A stretch of DNA of 7,232 nt from Clostridia bacterium (GCA_029239935.1 JARBTY010000158.1:1-7232); one strand, 5' to 3'. Positions 1-6,930 are shown, counted from the first letter of the stretch. Made by a program: numbers and translations. Notes: generated by a model from the sequence alone, not told the origin.

Positions 1-690
1 TGGGATATTACCATTCATAGCATATTCAACAGCTCGTGGATGAATCACCTTTGCGCCGCTGTCGGCCATCTGAAAGACTTCGTTATAACTCATCTGTGGA
101 ATAATCTTAGCTTTTTCACAGACTCTGGGATCTGCTGTCATAATGCCATCTACATCTGTATAAATCTCAATGCGAGAGGCTTTAAGTGCCATACCTAGTA
201 TAGACGCTGTCGTATCACTGCCCCCTCTTCCTAAAGTTGTGACCTCACCCTGTTCTGTAACACCTTGAAAGCCTGCAATGACTGGAATAATACCTTGATT
301 CAGACAATGCATAATACCTTCTGGCTGAGTATACAATAAGTCGGCATCTTTATAATGGGCATCTGTAATAATACCTGCCTGTGCCCCTGTCAAAGCTCTT
401 GACCTATATCCTTTCTTATTTAAAAGCGAGGCCATTACCACTGCAGATATGATTTCACCACAAGAGAGCAGTAAATCATATTCACGATCCGCTATACTCT
501 CCACACAACTATTTATAAATTCAATAAGGGTATCTGTCGCATAAGGGGAGCCTTTACGGCCAATGGCAGACACAACCACTATGGGTGATTCACCATTCTT
601 AATAACCTCTATAATCTTATCTAGAACACGTTCACGGCTCTCAGCGGTAGCAACAGACGTTCCACCAAATTTTTGAATGACTCTATTCAT
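1..690 (-). CDS. dapG: Aspartate kinase, N-terminal 230 codons (runs off the left edge)
   Basis: This is the start of an aspartokinase, which phosphorylates L-aspartate with ATP in the cytoplasm as the first step towards lysine/diaminopimelate, threonine and methionine. The frame is open from ATG at 690 to base 1. It shows the amino-acid-kinase ATP-site motif KFGGTS (residues 7-12), VVVSAIGRKG (38-47), LLSCGE (74-79), TTLGRGGSDTTA (151-162), YTDVDGIMTADPR (177-189) and GAKVIHPRAVE (212-222), all in family order. About 170 residues, including the two regulatory ACT domains, should lie beyond the window if it has the usual length near 400. The VVVSAIGRKG...PYATDTL stretch resembles Bacillus DapG more than LysC or ThrA; the symbol rests on that remembered resemblance, and lysC is a possible alternative. 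The start is supported by AAAGGA 8 nt upstream. A terminator separates it from the TSCPD gene, so it probably has its own promoter in the AT-rich 691-741 stretch, but I see no clear -35 there. Confidence 0.93.
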   Translation of the reverse strand, partial: MNRVIQKFGGTSVATAESRERVLDKIIEVIKNGESPIVVVSAIGRKGSPYATDTLIEFINSCVESIADREYDLLLSCGEIISAVVMASLLNKKGYRSRALTGAQAGIITDAHYKDADLLYTQPEGIMHCLNQGIIPVIAGFQGVTEQGEVTTLGRGGSDTTASILGMALKASRIEIYTDVDGIMTADPRVCEKAKIIPQMSYNEVFQMADSGAKVIHPRAVEYAMNGNIP

Positions 691-741
691 ACATCATGTC
701 CTTTCAAATTTTGCTTTCTCAATATATATATTAAAAGGCTC

Positions 742-768
742 AAAAAAGTAGAATATGTCTACTTTTTT
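742..768 (-). terminator. Intrinsic terminator of the TSCPD gene
   Basis: A perfect 11-bp inverted repeat (AAAAAAGTAGA / TCTACTTTTTT) surrounds a 5-nt loop. On the minus strand it makes a hairpin ending in six T residues, and the mirrored A-run would also give a U-tract to plus-strand transcripts, so it could act both ways. The TAG stop of the TSCPD gene lies inside the upstream arm. The stem holds few G-C pairs, so strength is uncertain. Confidence 0.6.
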
Positions 769-1004
769 ATATAGGCCTCTAATGCTTTAGCTAGCTGATC
801 TGGACAAGAGGTTCCTTTACCCCTGCAATCGATACCTCTGAATTTATCAACGACTTCTTCAACTTTTAGCCCCTTAACGAGCGTTGAGATGCCTAATGCA
901 TTGCCAGGACATCCTCTTACAAATTCAACATTTTTAATAATACCTTCTTCAATTTCAAAATAAATTTCTGGAGAACAAACTCCCTGTGTTTTATATTTTT
1001 CCAT
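759..1004 (-). CDS. TSCPD-domain protein of the short (about 80 aa) clostridial type
   Basis: This encodes a compact soluble 81-residue protein with no signal peptide or membrane segment. The C-terminal TSCPD motif that names the domain is at residues 65-69, followed by QLAKAL. Four cysteines are C10, C32 (in RGCPGN), C60 and C67; in this short family they are spaced as a possible metal or cluster ligand set. The same domain is found at the C-terminus of some ribonucleotide reductases and as free-standing small proteins resembling TIGR03905. The exact biochemical role of the free-standing form is not something I know, so I assign no function. ATG at 1004 is preceded by GAGGAG with 6-nt spacing. 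The gene has its own extended -10 promoter upstream and its own terminator, so it appears to be transcribed alone, between the opp operon and the aspartokinase. Confidence 0.88.
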   Translation of the reverse strand: MEKYKTQGVCSPEIYFEIEEGIIKNVEFVRGCPGNALGISTLVKGLKVEEVVDKFRGIDCRGKGTSCPDQLAKALEAYIKK

Positions 1005-1030
1005 TTTTAGCTCCTCGTTTCAAAAAATAA

Positions 1031-1049
1031 AGGATATGCATCATATCCT
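1031..1049 (-). promoter_or_regulatory. Perfect palindrome at the predicted +1 of the TSCPD gene
   Basis: AGGATATG and CATATCCT form an exact 8-bp inverted repeat with a 3-nt centre. It begins about 7 nt downstream of the -10 hexamer, so it overlaps or directly follows the predicted transcription start. As DNA it could be a repressor operator; as RNA it would be a 5'-terminal hairpin followed by a U-rich stretch. It lies too close to +1 to be a normal attenuator. The function is inferred only from position and symmetry. Confidence 0.45.
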
Positions 1050-1055
1050 CTAAAT

Positions 1056-1084
1056 AGTATAACATATTTAATCTGATCTGAAAA
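1056..1084 (-). promoter_or_regulatory. Promoter of the TSCPD gene (extended -10)
   Basis: The minus strand has TTTTCA (1079-1084, 4 of 6 matches to the sigma-A -35), a 17-nt spacer and TATACT (1056-1061, 5 of 6 matches to the -10). The -10 is preceded by TGT, the extended -10 element of Gram-positive housekeeping promoters. It leaves a leader of about 45 nt before the ATG at 1004. This is the best promoter match in the window. Confidence 0.65.
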
Positions 1085-1098
1085 ACTCATTCAAATAG
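1057..1098 (-). repeat. Promoter-region repeat, copy A (upstream of the TSCPD gene)
   Basis: This segment matches 6931-6970 in the same orientation and order. On the plus strand the shared blocks are GTATAA, then ATTTAATCTG, then ACTCATTCAAA, then TAG. The gap between the second and third blocks is 9 nt here and 5 nt in the other copy. Identity is roughly 80% by eye. The copy contains the whole TSCPD promoter and ends inside the arm of the hairpin that follows the opp operon. Confidence 0.6.
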
Positions 1099-1142
1099 AC
1101 TATAACAACGAAATGGTCCTCACTTCATGTTATAGTCTATTT
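1093..1142 (-). terminator. Long hairpin closing the opp operon
   Basis: A perfect 14-bp inverted repeat (AAATAGACTATAAC / GTTATAGTCTATTT), extendable by one A-T pair, lies 20 nt beyond the oppF stop codon. The 22-nt interior can fold into a further small imperfect stem (GAA.TG / CA.TTC). In the opp direction only three T residues end the stem, with five more after a 7-nt gap. In the opposite direction the arm continues into an uninterrupted T5. It may therefore terminate both ways, better on the plus strand, or mainly protect the 3' end of the opp mRNA. Confidence 0.65.
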
Positions 1143-1162
1143 TTAAATACTCTCTGTAATCA

Positions 1163-2119
1163 CTAGTACAAATGACATGCAACAAAATGTTGAGGTTCTA
1201 CTTCTTTCCACTGTGGTTTTTTGCCTTTACAAATATCCATAGCTTTAGGACATCTGCCATAGAATGGGCAGATAGGTGGGGGATCAATAGGACTTGGAAC
1301 TTCGCCTTCCACTATAATCCTTTTACGGCTTTGCTCAACACTTGGATCTGGTATAGGCACAGCTGAAAGCAGTACCTCAGTGTAAGGATGAAGAGGGTTC
1401 ATACTCAAGGTATCACTTTCAGCAAGCTCTACCATATTGCCAAGATACATTACTAGTATTCTATCTGAAATATATCTTACCATAGATAAGTCATGGGCAA
1501 TAAATAGGTAGGTAAGCCCTAATCTATCTTGTAATTCCTTCATCAAGTTGACAATTTGTGCTTGAATGGACACATCCAGTGCAGATATAGGTTCGTCGCA
1601 GACGATAAAATCTGGTTCTACTGCAAGTGCTCTCGCTATACCAATACGCTGTCTTTGTCCACCACTGAACTCATGGGCAAAACGGGATAAATGATCTTCA
1701 TTTAATCCCACAAGTCTTAGAAGTTCTTTAATACGTGCTGTTCTTGCTTCACCTTTTACTAACTGATGGATATCTAGTGCTTCTCCTATAATATCAGCAA
1801 CATTCATACGCGGATCTAAAGATGAATAAGGATCTTGAAAAATAATCTGCATTTTCTTACGAATATCTTTCATTTTATTTTTAGACAAATCATAAACTGA
1901 CACATCGTCAAAAATGACCTTACCATCGGTTGGTTCATGAAGTCTAAGAATCGTTTTACCTATTGTTGATTTGCCGCACCCGCTTTCACCAACAAGCCCT
2001 AACGTTTCACCTTTATAAAGTTCAAAACTTACATTATCTACAGCCTTAAGCTGACGCCCTTGTATATTAAAATATTTCTTTAAATTTTCTACTTTAAGTA
2101 ATGGTTTTTTATTTTCCAC
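1163..2119 (-). CDS. oppF: Oligopeptide ABC transporter ATP-binding protein OppF
   Basis: This is the second of the two ATPases that power peptide import at the inner face of the membrane, acting as a heterodimer with OppD. The 318 residues contain Walker A GESGCGKS (44-51), the Q-loop glutamine in IFQDP (Q95), ABC signature FSGGQ (151-155), Walker B FIVCDEP (171-177, catalytic E176), D-loop SALD and the switch histidine H209. The C-terminal oligopeptide/dipeptide domain follows, with HPYT at 244-247 and cysteines C284, C290, C297 and C315. In this family that pattern can hold an iron-sulfur cluster. QDPYSSLDPR after the Q-loop is typical of OppF, whereas OppD has QDPMTSLNP. The start is a GTG; AAGGAGG lies 10 nt upstream, fused to the oppD stop (TAAGGAGG), and the gap is 15 nt. 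It is the last gene of the operon. Length and motifs are all normal. Confidence 0.96.
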   Translation of the reverse strand: MENKKPLLKVENLKKYFNIQGRQLKAVDNVSFELYKGETLGLVGESGCGKSTIGKTILRLHEPTDGKVIFDDVSVYDLSKNKMKDIRKKMQIIFQDPYSSLDPRMNVADIIGEALDIHQLVKGEARTARIKELLRLVGLNEDHLSRFAHEFSGGQRQRIGIARALAVEPDFIVCDEPISALDVSIQAQIVNLMKELQDRLGLTYLFIAHDLSMVRYISDRILVMYLGNMVELAESDTLSMNPLHPYTEVLLSAVPIPDPSVEQSRKRIIVEGEVPSPIDPPPICPFYGRCPKAMDICKGKKPQWKEVEPQHFVACHLY

Positions 2120-2134
2120 CGTTTACATTCCTCC

Positions 2135-3139
2135 TTAACCAATGACCTTTTGATTCTTCACTGGACACTTGGGGTGATTAAGCCAACATGCTGACATTTG
2201 AGTTTTTCCTGACTTCTCCATAGTTGGATTATGATTTTCACATATTTTCATGGCTTCATCACATCTTGCAAAAAAAGCACATCCAACAGGAGGTTTAAAT
2301 AAATCTGGCGGTGTTCCTATGATTGTTTGTAAACTATCCTCTTTTGTCATATCCATCCGTGGAACGGCTCTAAGGAGTCCACGGGTATAAGGATGCGTCG
2401 GATTTTCAAAAATCTCTCTAACATCTCCTTGTTCTACAACTTGTCCGGCATACATGACGGCAACCTTATTACACATTTTAGCCACAACCCCTAAGTCATG
2501 AGTAATCAGTATAATAGACATATTAAGCTTTTTCTGAAGATCTTGTAAAAGTTCCAGTATTTGTGCCTGAATGGTCACATCAAGCGCTGTTGTAGGTTCA
2601 TCAGCAATAAGTAGTTTTGGATTACATGCAAGGGCTAGGGCAATCATTACCCGTTGCCGCATCCCTCCTGAAAACTCATGTGGGTATTGATGGATTCTTT
2701 TGTGAGGTTCTGATACGGCCACGAGTCCGAGCATTTTTTCGGCTTCTTTAAGCGCCTCTTGTTTACTTATTTTTTTGTGTTCTACCAGCACTTCAGCTAT
2801 CTGCTTACCGACCTTTTGAGTTGGATTAAGGCTTGTCATAGGATCTTGAAATATCATACTGATGGTATTGCCTCGTACAGACAGCATTTCTTTTTCTGTT
2901 TTCTTTAATAAATCTTTGCCTTCAAATAGAATAGACCCTTTTTTATATTCAGCTGGCGGTGTTTTTAAAAGCTGCATAATGGAATGAGCTGTTACGCTTT
3001 TGCCACAACCTGACTCACCAACTATTCCCAGACACTCCCCCTGCTCTACATCAAAGGTAACCCCTCTAACGGCTTGTACTTCTCCTGCATAGGTTCTAAA
3101 AGAAACATGCAGATCTTGTAATTCTAATAATTTACTCAT
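2135..3139 (-). CDS. oppD: Oligopeptide ABC transporter ATP-binding protein OppD
   Basis: This is the first ATPase subunit of the peptide importer, pairing with OppF. The 334 residues hold Walker A GESGCGKS (41-48), Q-loop [11 protein letters not shown] (Q98), ABC signature FSGGMRQR (156-163), Walker B LLIADEP (176-182, E181), D-loop TALD and switch histidine H214. The C-terminal extension has the HPYTRGLL element (249-256) and cysteines C287, C293, C300 and C318, the spacing that binds a [4Fe-4S] cluster in some DppD/OppD structures, as I recall. A further cysteine, C325, sits in a short basic tail. FSGGM in place of FSGGQ is usual for OppD/DppD and separates it from OppF. ATG at 3139 has TAGGAGG 8 nt upstream, overlapping the oppC stop; the gap to oppC is 12 nt. 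The 7-cysteine total is not unusual. Confidence 0.96.
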   Translation of the reverse strand: MSKLLELQDLHVSFRTYAGEVQAVRGVTFDVEQGECLGIVGESGCGKSVTAHSIMQLLKTPPAEYKKGSILFEGKDLLKKTEKEMLSVRGNTISMIFQDPMTSLNPTQKVGKQIAEVLVEHKKISKQEALKEAEKMLGLVAVSEPHKRIHQYPHEFSGGMRQRVMIALALACNPKLLIADEPTTALDVTIQAQILELLQDLQKKLNMSIILITHDLGVVAKMCNKVAVMYAGQVVEQGDVREIFENPTHPYTRGLLRAVPRMDMTKEDSLQTIIGTPPDLFKPPVGCAFFARCDEAMKICENHNPTMEKSGKTQMSACWLNHPKCPVKNQKVIG

Positions 3140-3151
3140 ATTAATGGCCTC

Positions 3152-4087
3152 CTATTTTCTAAGTTGTGGATCCAACGCATCTCTTAATCCATCTCCTAGC
3201 ACATTAAATCCAAACATGGTTAAAGAGATAAGAAAGGCTGGGACAATAAGCTGATAAACTTGACCAGCAAGGGAACTGCCAATCGCATCATTTGCCATAG
3301 ATCCCCAACTTGCCATAGGTGCCTGTACACCAAGACCTAAGAAGCTAAGGGTAGCTTCTGCAAAAATAGCCGTTGGAACAGAAAGCGTCATATTAACCAA
3401 AATAGGCCCCATGGTATTGGGAATAAGGTGTTTGCGAAGCTTCCATGCAGTACCTGCTCCTAGAGCGCTGGCTGCCTGCACATAGTCCTGTTCTTTCAGC
3501 TGCAGTACCTGTCCTCTTACAAGCCTTGCCATACTCATCCATCCAGTCATGGTCATCGCAAGAATAATAGGAAAAATCCCTTTGTTATCAAGTACGATAC
3601 TAAGCATAATGACAATAAGCATGTAAGGAATACTGTAAAGTACTTCTGCTGCACGCATCATAAAATCATCTAATTTACCACCAACAAGGCCGGATATACC
3701 ACCGTAAGCTGCACCGATAAAAAATTCAATCAAAGTTGCTACAATACCAATAGTAAGAGAAATTCTTGCGCCATGCCATGCTCTTGTCCATATATCACGA
3801 CCAAGAGAATCGGTTCCAAACCAATGAACAAGACTAGGCGGGGTGTTTTTGTTGGCAAGGTCTTGTGCCTGATACGTAAACCCATTAAAATAGGGACCAA
3901 ATACTGCCAAAAACCCTAACACAGTAATAATGGTAAGACCAACCATCGCCAACTTGTTTTGTTTAAGGCGTCTCCAGACATCTGCCCAAAAAGATAAACT
4001 AGGTCTATTAATGGTATCAGCTAAATCTTGATTTCGTTCAACCTTTTCAAATAAATCTTCTGTTAGAATAAGTTCTTTTTCCATCAT
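3152..4087 (-). CDS. oppC: Oligopeptide ABC transporter permease OppC
   Basis: This is one of the two membrane subunits forming the peptide channel. From ATG 4087 it has 311 residues. A cytoplasmic OppC_N segment with FWADVWRRLKQNKLAM comes first, then a membrane helix at about 47-65, the WFGTDSLGRDIWTR motif (89-102) that opens the permease domain of OppC/DppC proteins, and five further hydrophobic helices. The cytoplasmic coupling (EAA) loop is near 204-224 (AASALGAGTAWKLRKHLIPN). ATLSFLGLG and the C-terminal GDGLRDALDPQLR are both diagnostic of the OppC family. Three ATGs are possible: 4093, which overlaps the oppB stop as ATGA but has AAAGG directly abutting it, 4087 and 4084. I prefer 4087, where AAAGG is 6 nt away and the gap to oppB is 2 nt. 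Either choice implies translational coupling with oppB. Confidence 0.95.
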   Translation of the reverse strand: MMEKELILTEDLFEKVERNQDLADTINRPSLSFWADVWRRLKQNKLAMVGLTIITVLGFLAVFGPYFNGFTYQAQDLANKNTPPSLVHWFGTDSLGRDIWTRAWHGARISLTIGIVATLIEFFIGAAYGGISGLVGGKLDDFMMRAAEVLYSIPYMLIVIMLSIVLDNKGIFPIILAMTMTGWMSMARLVRGQVLQLKEQDYVQAASALGAGTAWKLRKHLIPNTMGPILVNMTLSVPTAIFAEATLSFLGLGVQAPMASWGSMANDAIGSSLAGQVYQLIVPAFLISLTMFGFNVLGDGLRDALDPQLRK

Positions 4088-4089
4088 TT

Positions 4090-5088
4090 TCATCCTTTCT
4101 CAATCTGTTCTTTGCGCCCAAAAAGCGCTTGTAAATTTAAGAGCATCTTATTTTTTTTGTTTTTTTGAGATCCAGAAAGCTTGATTCGTGGGTCAATCAC
4201 AACATAAAGAATATCCACTACAAAATTTACAAAGATTAAGATAGTACTGTAAAATACCGCTGTACCTAAAATAACAGGGTAATCCCTATTCGAAATAGAT
4301 TGGATAAAATATTTACCAAGTCCAGGAATTCTAAAAATCTTTTCCACGATAAAACTGCCGACAACTAAGTTTGCAAGTGTTGTTCCAATAACTGTTGTTA
4401 CAGGAATAAGGGAGTTTCTTAAGGCATGTCGTCTGATGACCTTGCCCATAGAAAGCCCTTTGGCTTTAGCTGTTTTGATATAATCCTGTCCCATGACTTC
4501 AATCATACTGGAGCGCATCATCCTTGCAATATACGCCAGTGGCATCAAGCTTAGCGCGATACCAGGAAGAATATAATTAGGCAGACCATCCCAGCCAGAA
4601 GTCGGAAGCAGCTTTAGCTTGACTGCAAATATTTGAATCATAAAGGTTGCCATAATAAAGCTGGGGACAGAAATTCCTATAATAGCAATAATCATACATA
4701 AATAATCAGGCCACTTATTACGTTTTAAGGCTGCAAGCATCCCTAATAAAATCCCTGCAATACTGGCACAAGAAAGTGCAATCACTCCAAGCTGTAATGA
4801 AACTGGGAAATTATCCTCTATATAATCGTTAACGTCACGGGATTTGTTCTTAATGGATGGACCTAGATCCAACTGAGCCAAATTTTTAAGATAAAGTCCG
4901 TATTGCTCAATTAAAGGTTTATCTAAATTGTAATGCTTCATTAAATTGTTATAGACTGCTGGAGGCATTTTACCTTCTTTTGCAAAAGGATCTCCAGGAA
5001 TAGCATGCATTATGAGAAAAGTAATCGTTACCACTGCCCATAAAGTTACAAATGCCATCGCAAGTCTTTTAAAAATATATCTGATCAC
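4090..5088 (-). CDS. oppB: Oligopeptide ABC transporter permease OppB
   Basis: This is the other channel-forming permease. From GTG 5088 it has 332 residues and starts VIRYIFKRL, matching the usual OppB beginning (M-x-RYIxKRL). It then has helix 1 (about 7-30), the HAIPGDPF motif that follows it, an external region with the LDLGPSI element, five more helices (about 97-120, 129-155, 172-190, 230-250, 274-298), the EAA coupling loop (AKAKGLSMGKVIRRH, near 207-221), PGLGKYFIQSISNRDYP (255-271) and VIDPRIK (297-303). The frame stays open to an ATG at 5148, but that ATG has no ribosome binding site and lies inside a 20-bp stem-loop. GTG 5088 has GAGGAAGGTGAT, nearly the full anti-SD complement, with 7 nt from AAGG to the start. 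A basic C-terminal tail of about 28 residues (SGSQKNKKNK...) extends past the last conserved motif. Confidence 0.94.
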   Translation of the reverse strand: MIRYIFKRLAMAFVTLWAVVTITFLIMHAIPGDPFAKEGKMPPAVYNNLMKHYNLDKPLIEQYGLYLKNLAQLDLGPSIKNKSRDVNDYIEDNFPVSLQLGVIALSCASIAGILLGMLAALKRNKWPDYLCMIIAIIGISVPSFIMATFMIQIFAVKLKLLPTSGWDGLPNYILPGIALSLMPLAYIARMMRSSMIEVMGQDYIKTAKAKGLSMGKVIRRHALRNSLIPVTTVIGTTLANLVVGSFIVEKIFRIPGLGKYFIQSISNRDYPVILGTAVFYSTILIFVNFVVDILYVVIDPRIKLSGSQKNKKNKMLLNLQALFGRKEQIEKG

Positions 5089-5115
5089 CTGATCACCTTC
5101 CTCTAAGTTATCTAT

Positions 5116-5160
5116 AAACTTTAATAGAGCCCCATAAAAATGAGGCATCTATCAAAGTTT
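5116..5160 (-). ncRNA. oppA-oppB intercistronic stem-loop
   Basis: A long imperfect inverted repeat begins 8 nt beyond the oppA stop. The lower stem is 13 bp with one G-U pair (AAACTTTGATAGA against TCTATTAAAGTTT). A single bulged T follows, then a 7-bp G-C-richer upper stem with one G-U pair (GCCTCAT against ATGGGGC) and a UUUU loop. No U-tract follows, so it is not a classical terminator. Stem-loops in this position after binding-protein genes commonly block 3'-to-5' decay or partly stop transcription, leaving more receptor than permease mRNA. That role is inferred here from position and fold. Confidence 0.7.
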
Positions 5161-5167
5161 TATTTAA

Positions 5168-6850
5168 TTATTGTAAATCTGCATAAATAAGGCTAATCTC
5201 ACGGTTAACTGGTTTAAAGGTACCCGTTAAATTAGGTTTAACTGTCATAGGTCTTGTGTAGTAGTAGATTGGTAAAACAGGAAGGTTTTCCATAAACATT
5301 TTTTCTGATGCATGAAGGTATTCCATACGTTTAGCTACATCAAATTCTGAAGCTGCTTTTTTGATCAGTTCATCATATTCTGGGCTGGTCCAACCTGTAT
5401 CATTTTGTGTACTCCAAGAAGTAAACATATCTAAGAAAGTGTTAGGATCTACATAGTCGCCGATCCAGCCAGCTCTTGACACCTCATAGTCTAATTGGTG
5501 TTCTCTGTCAATTTTTACCTGGAATTCTACATTTTCAAGCTGAACATCTACCCCAAGATCTGCCCACATTGCCTGAATAGCTTCAGCAATCTTTTTATGA
5601 GCTTCACTTGTATTGTAAAGGATAGAAAAGCTTAATGAGTCCATGCCTTCTTCTTTAAGTCCTTCTGCAAGAAGTGTTTTAGCTTCTTCTAAGTTTTCAG
5701 TAAAGTAATCTCCGCCATTTTCTCTGAAGTCTCCTTCAGCATCAGCTACACCGCCTGGTACAATCGCATAGGCTGGCATCTGTCCACCTTGAACGACTTC
5801 ATCAATAAGTGTCTGACGGTCAATAGCCATACTAAGTGCTTTACGAACTTTTAAGTTGTTAAAAGGTTGCTTAGTCGTATTAAAACGATAGAAATATGTT
5901 GCAAGCTCTGTTGGGATAACAAGTTCTGGATTATTTTCTGCTTTTAGTTTACCAAGTACATCTGGAGGTAAGTTATAATCGACTTGGATTTCATTGTTTT
6001 CATACATCTGCCAATCCGTATTTAAATCTTCTGAGATAATAAAGTTAATGCCAGAAAGTTTTACAGCATCTTTATTATAATAATTTTCATTTTTTACTAC
6101 TTTAACGCTTTGATCGTGGTTCCACTCAGTAATTGAGAAAGGTCCATTGGATACATGTGTTGCACCATCCAGTGCCCACTCAGGATTTTCAGCTTCCACT
6201 TTTGCATTAACTGGATAATAAGTATAGAATGCACATAATTCTGTGAAGTAAGGAACTGGTTGGTTAAGTTGTACAACAAGTGTCTTATCATCAGTAGCTT
6301 TTACCCCTACTGCATCCTCTAGTGCTTTAAGTTCTTCTTCTGAAACAGCACTTACATCAGCACTGTTAAATGCTTCACCGCCTACTAAATAATAAAGCTG
6401 AAAAGCATATTCAGAAGCTGTGTTTGGGTTAAGTGCGTGTTTCCATGCAAATTCGAAGTCACCGGCAACTACTGGATCACCATTTGACCATTTTATGTCA
6501 TCGCGAAGCGTAAAAGTATAAGTTAATTTGTCATCGCTTAACTCAAACTTTTCTGCCATCCCGGGAACGATTTCTTCTTCTTGATTTCTTTTCATAAGAC
6601 CCTCAAAGATATGGTCCAAAATAACTGACTCATGAGTGCCTTGTGATAAAGCTGGATGAAGTGAACCAGGCTCACCACCAGATACAAGACTTGCAATTTT
6701 TTCTGTTGTACTGCCGCCTTCCACAGCACCTTCAGTGCTATTCTCAGTACCTTTTTCCGGACTTGTAGTGCCGTTACCGCTGCCACAACCAACTAATGAA
6801 GTTGCTGCAAGAACAACACCAAGAGCAAGGGCAAATAATTTTCTTTTCAT
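5168..6850 (-). CDS. oppA: Oligopeptide-binding lipoprotein OppA (SBP family 5)
   Basis: This is the extracytoplasmic receptor of the importer, tethered to the outer face of the membrane. The 560 residues open with a lipoprotein signal peptide (positive MKRK, hydrophobic core, lipobox LVGC at 19-22, so C22 is the lipidated residue). A flexible linker rich in Gly/Ser/Thr/Glu runs from about 23 to 50, then the family-5 binding fold. Family landmarks are TFTLRDDIKWSNGDPV (112-127), the NPNTASEYAFQLYY stretch (141-154), SNGPFSITEW (234-243), FNNLKVRKALSMAIDR (330-345) and LPIYYYTRP (526-534). Against E. coli OppA, as I recall it, R459, W462 and D465 of SRAGWIGDY correspond to R413, W416 and D419, and H418 in SEAHKK to H371. 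These residues hold the peptide termini, which favours true oligopeptide binding over nickel or sugar ligands. ATG 6850 follows AGGAGG by 9 nt. As first gene of the operon it is expected to be the most highly expressed. Confidence 0.96.
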   Translation of the reverse strand: MKRKLFALALGVVLAATSLVGCGSGNGTTSPEKGTENSTEGAVEGGSTTEKIASLVSGGEPGSLHPALSQGTHESVILDHIFEGLMKRNQEEEIVPGMAEKFELSDDKLTYTFTLRDDIKWSNGDPVVAGDFEFAWKHALNPNTASEYAFQLYYLVGGEAFNSADVSAVSEEELKALEDAVGVKATDDKTLVVQLNQPVPYFTELCAFYTYYPVNAKVEAENPEWALDGATHVSNGPFSITEWNHDQSVKVVKNENYYNKDAVKLSGINFIISEDLNTDWQMYENNEIQVDYNLPPDVLGKLKAENNPELVIPTELATYFYRFNTTKQPFNNLKVRKALSMAIDRQTLIDEVVQGGQMPAYAIVPGGVADAEGDFRENGGDYFTENLEEAKTLLAEGLKEEGMDSLSFSILYNTSEAHKKIAEAIQAMWADLGVDVQLENVEFQVKIDREHQLDYEVSRAGWIGDYVDPNTFLDMFTSWSTQNDTGWTSPEYDELIKKAASEFDVAKRMEYLHASEKMFMENLPVLPIYYYTRPMTVKPNLTGTFKPVNREISLIYADLQ

Positions 6851-6898
6851 TTTTTAACTCCTCCTTTTATTTTTTTTTCTTTCAGTATACTTATCAGT

Positions 6899-6928
6899 TA
6901 TATAGTATTGTTTCTTCCTATGAGTCAA
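6899..6928 (-). promoter_or_regulatory. Candidate promoter of the opp operon
   Basis: The minus strand has TTGACT (6923-6928, 5 of 6 matches to the -35), an 18-nt spacer and TATATA (6899-6904, 4 of 6). A better -10 hexamer, TATAAC (6897-6902), overlaps it but at 20-nt spacing. Transcription would begin near 6892 and give a leader of about 40 nt ending in the strong oppA ribosome binding site. The downstream TATACT (near 6886-6891) lacks a matching -35. Confidence 0.5.
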
Positions 6929-6930
6929 CC

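Noticed and set aside
691..741. Aspartokinase promoter from the TATATATA stretch
   Set aside because: Many -10-like hexamers are possible in the AT repeat, but the best -35 at 17-nt spacing (TTCTAC) matches the consensus at only two positions, so no specific promoter can be called.
1172..1366. 64-codon plus-strand open frame opposite oppF
   Set aside because: It lies wholly within the 3' part of oppF on the other strand and resembles no family; it is an antisense shadow of a well-supported gene.
5089..5148. N-terminal 20-residue extension of OppB from ATG 5148
   Set aside because: The ATG has no ribosome binding site, lies in a long stem-loop, and the added residues do not fit the usual OppB start, while GTG 5088 has a near-perfect ribosome binding site.
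6097..6291. 64-codon alternative minus-strand frame inside oppA
   Set aside because: It overlaps conserved OppA binding-fold sequence in another frame and has no independent support.
6592..6792. 66-codon alternative minus-strand frame near the start of oppA
   Set aside because: It is an out-of-frame reading of the OppA linker and first domain; the oppA frame has the lipobox and a strong ribosome binding site.
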